Shown here: positions 61,170-64,000 of the stretch, piece after piece
Layout of the letters: every line of letters starts with the position of its first letter
Position numbering within the stretch: position 1 is the stretch's first letter
From: Annulohypoxylon bovei var. microspora
Lineage: Eukaryota; Ascomycota; Sordariomycetes; Xylariales; Hypoxylaceae
NCBI GenBank assembly: GCA_022836615.1
Contig: MU405336.1
Location: 1 to 64,000 of the forward strand
Length of the DNA stretch: 64,000 nucleotides
Reading direction: 5' to 3'
Notes under the pieces: model-generated
Told to the model about the DNA's origin: nothing
The model's database searches: none
The model's input: only the letters and a program-made list of their open reading frames with translations
Position numbers and translations under genes: made by a program

Positions 61170-63449
61170 CTTGAGATTATGACGAAGTGGGCAGAAAGTC
61201 TAGGAATCTTGGTGCGGGCCGAGTGATCCCTCTGTTAATTACAATCGCAAACTGCACCTGGCGTAAGTATCCGAAATTTGAATCGGTACGAGATCTAATG
61301 AGGTTATATGTAAGTCCGTTGTCGTCGTCGTTCCCGGCGGGGTGTTGCGCAAGTGAGCGTTGAAATTTCAAAAACAATTTGGGAGAATGATGTCGATACA
61401 GAAAATTGTTATTACGCACAGACCAATATCGGAATTAGAGATAAATCTTCTTCCGATAACCTTGAAGTGATAAGCGATAAGAAATAAGCGATAGCCGCCT
61501 CATGGAAGTTGCCGCTCTGGCGGTCTCCATATTAAACTTTTAGCGCAGCCGTAGTGTACATATTTGGAGATGCCATGTTCTTCTAACTTGATTTTTGAGG
61601 TCTAAGAGAACGAAATACAGGTACTTTTCTACAATTTGTTTACCCATAGGTTCTCCTCTAAATAATGACCAACGAAACCGTATCGACTTCTTTCTAAAGG
61701 TACCCACCTACCTGTGCACCTAGGCAAGATATGTATAATTCTCAACTTGGTAACATTGAATTGTGACTCTTGCGCCGATACCGGAGCGAAAAGGTACGAC
61801 ATCGAACATTGAAGCAATACGTTTTCAAGCCACTAACAACAACAAAAAGTGTAACTATGCCGTTTCCCATTTACAGAATGTGAAAAATAACCCTGCAAGA
61901 TGACGCGATATGTATGTCTCGTATATTAATGCTTAACTTTTTTTCTAAATGTTTCAAATTGATTTTTTTACAGACTTAGGTATTAGCTAAGCATAATTAT
62001 ATCAGGCTAACAAGTTGACTGATCCAGAGGCAACTTACAACCCTCAAATGCTGTGAATCACGCTAAAGTGCATCATTAGTTTTTAGGAGAAAATTCCAAG
62101 CTTGCTGGTTACATTTTAAACCTGCGGTCTGCCAGGGAGGAAGCACATTGGATACCTACTAAGCTGCGGTCATGTCTTGAGGTGGCCTCTATATTTTGTC
62201 GACAACGTATAGGAGCTCAGAACCTTGAGTATTTTCATATGATGCCTAACCGTAGTATTTAGCTAGGGACAATCTGACGACAGCATGAGAGATTGAATCC
62301 ACTTTATCGTGTCTCACGTATAGATAGCAGGAGATCGCGCCATAGCCCGGAGAATCAGGTCTGACCGACCATTGCTCTATGTTAGTGTAGCAAGCCTCTT
62401 CATATGCAAATTGGCCAATCGATCTTCCGAAAGTCCATAATAAGAAAAATTCCGCTCACCGTAATTCGGGAGTCGGGAACCATCCTGCATATTTAAAAAG
62501 CTCAGCCCGCTCTTGCTGCTCCTTTTTTGTACGTGTCCTCTTGTGCGCCCTCACCCACATGAACTAACTGCCATCATAAAAATCTACCATCAAGAGAGCC
62601 TTAAGCATGGCCCTGGGGCTCGGCGAGAGGATGAGCGGCTGCCAACGTTGCCAAGAGATCGAGGATGAAGAATCTAAAAAGAAGAACAGCAGTGAAGTTT
62701 CGGGGAGGATCTACACCAATGGTGTTCAAAGTACTAGCTGTAAGTATTTCACTACGAATTCACGTTGAGCCATGGTTACTTGCAAAGGTTATGGTACATA
62801 TCTTGGAGGATACTTACCTAACCTTGCACCTTGGAACACAACTTCTTGCTACCTCTTGAATCTGTATAAATATTTTCTCACCAGTGTGCTGGGTCATCAA
62901 TTCTTCTATGCTCCGTTTTCACAGCCCTATTGCAGCATTTGGGAATCCTGTGAAACATCCAGCTTCCAATCTAGGAGTCATTTTAGGAGGTTGACCAATA
63001 GTAGCAACTGGACTTCGACAGGAACAGGTTGCATACAGGGTACGAAGTTACCTAATAGCCCTGGAGCCGAAGTCTGGAAGCTAAAACCCCGGAGTTGACC
63101 CACTTGGTCCATTATAACTCTGGGGCAAGTGTGCCTGAAGTGCCTTGAAGCACGGTGCTGCAGGCGCTACTGTGGAAGGGATGGAAGGGATGGAAGGGAT
63201 GAAAGCTCCCCACATTGAGAGCAATCTTCTGTCAATCACCGAACCACACGTCATCTCCAATTCTCTCCAATACGCTCACTATCCACTATCGTTAATTGAT
63301 CATCATTTTTTTTGTACTCGATTCATTATTTCCACACCTGCGACCCCTCCCATGAGAAGAATTAACACTTGCCAAACATCAATTGTTTGCTTACATGTTA
63401 ATTCGGCTATCCTTATGTTCCAGCTGAAATTAACCCGTGTACAGTAACC
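61170..63449. other. Long divergent intergenic region, TIM17 / DUG2-like
   Basis: About 2.3 kb. A small frame ATG 62607-62739 (MALGLGERMSGCQRCQEIED...) ends at a good GTAAGT donor at 62740 and might be the first exon of an unrecognised small gene, but I found no convincing continuation. A GGGATGGAA tandem repeat (about 3.5 copies) lies at about 63,174-63,206. An ACCTACCTG...CACCTAGG motif pair is at about 61,705-61,725. Nothing else recognised. Confidence 0.4.
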
Positions 63450-64000
63450 ATGCCGTCCACGACGGCCACTTCGGCCCCGTCACCGATCCTCGAAGTTCCT
63501 CCGCACACGACACCCCAATTACACCACAATCTCAAGCATGACAGCTCAGTGCTTGCTCTTGCAGTTGGAAATGACAGTATCTACACTGGAACCCAAAATG
63601 GAGAGATTGTTCGATGGCGTCTAGGCACTTTCGAGAAGATTAGTCATATTCAAGCACACAAGCGCAGTGTTATGTGCCTCTACCTATCCGATGATGGGTC
63701 CCTCCTCTTTTCTAGTGCTAGCGATCCGATCGTGAACGTCTGGTGCCCTCGTTCCATGAATCGACTATACGAAATATACAGCACTAACGACTCATTTGGC
63801 GATATATTTTCCGTTACGTACTCCTCCCAACACGAGACTGTCTACTATGGCGCCCAAAACACATCAATCCAATGGGTCAGCTTGAAGGAACCTAACCGGC
63901 GTGTTGCCCATGATTCACAAAGTCACCCTGACCGACGGAACCATCGATTCTTCGATTCTAGAGCCGTTGGAGGAGCAAGTACGCCGAGACCTACCGACGA
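63450..64000 (+). CDS. DUG2: DUG2-like glutathione-degradation protein (WD40 + M20 peptidase), 5' part only
   Basis: ATG 63450 opens a frame that runs off the window end (183 complete codons). The visible part is the N-terminal WD40 propeller: SVLALAVGNDSIYTGTQNGEIVRWRL, SVMCLYLSDDGSLLFSSASDPIVNVWC, then GDIFSVTYSSQHETVYYGAQNTSIQWVSL, and a basic linker with HRFFDSRAVGG. This order matches fungal Dug2, where the propeller precedes an M20-family peptidase domain; Dug2 with Dug3 and Dug1 degrades glutathione in the cytosol. The peptidase part would lie beyond 64,000, so the name is inferred from the propeller and linker alone. Confidence 0.78.
   Translation, partial: MPSTTATSAPSPILEVPPHTTPQLHHNLKHDSSVLALAVGNDSIYTGTQNGEIVRWRLGTFEKISHIQAHKRSVMCLYLSDDGSLLFSSASDPIVNVWCPRSMNRLYEIYSTNDSFGDIFSVTYSSQHETVYYGAQNTSIQWVSLKEPNRRVAHDSQSHPDRRNHRFFDSRAVGGASTPRPTD

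Noticed and set aside
62277..62420. tRNA-like look of the reverse strand near 62.3 kb
   Set aside because: No consistent A-box/B-box spacing or cloverleaf.

Overview
The window looks like nuclear DNA of a filamentous ascomycete (Pezizomycotina, probably Sordariomycetes). Evidence: short introns of 45-82 bp with GT/AG ends; conserved fungal genes (TIM17, DUG2-type, isoaspartyl peptidase, secreted class II-like peroxidase); fungal-type copia, chromodomain gypsy, pogo/Fot1-like and hAT-like transposon remains; and about 27 kb of very AT-rich DNA with the C-to-T / G-to-A decay typical of repeat-induced point mutation (RIP).

Layout. 1-26,990 is RIP-decayed repeat DNA with no intact gene. It holds a Ty3/gypsy chromovirus (3264-8911, minus strand), a Ty1/copia element (9934-23416) split by a second copia element (11803-19463), and a small gag-only LTR element (23637-25014). 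A hAT-like fold-back element (25145-25852) is itself barely mutated although it sits in decayed DNA. Each LTR element was delimited from matching LTR pairs, and all but the gypsy element also by target-site duplications. 27,000-30,490 is a three-unit tandem array of 1.14-1.20 kb units built around a C-rich minisatellite; units 1 and 2 are intact and unit 3 decays progressively by RIP.

31-64 kb is gene-bearing. In order: a large unrecognised helical protein with a premature in-frame TAG (31021-35946); a secreted heme peroxidase (37302-38442); a second, fairly fresh copy of the gag-only LTR element (38708-40073); an amidoligase-family protein (minus) diverging from a protein kinase-like gene (plus); a 10-exon SNF2/Rad16-like ATPase (minus) diverging from an 8-exon NACHT NTPase that ends in C2H2 zinc fingers (plus); a Fot1/pogo-type MITE 57 bp after that stop codon; a DUF885 metallopeptidase-like protein with a copia-Gag-like N-terminal extension; a secreted DUF4185-type protein (minus); an isoaspartyl peptidase/asparaginase; TIM17 (minus); and the start of a DUG2-like WD40/M20 protein running off the window end.

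The right side (58-64 kb) looks like conserved core genome. The 40-56 kb stretch reads as an accessory block: NLR-like NTPase, kinase-like, SNF2 and amidoligase genes, MITEs, and many copies of a short palindromic ACCTAGGT/TACCTACC motif between genes. The exon models were built by hand. Coding lengths of the SNF2 (885 aa), NACHT-C2H2 (1023 aa), TIM17 (154 aa), DUF4185 (379 aa), kinase-like (383 aa) and peroxidase (354 aa) models are all multiples of three, which supports them. No search could be run, so family names rest on motif recognition.
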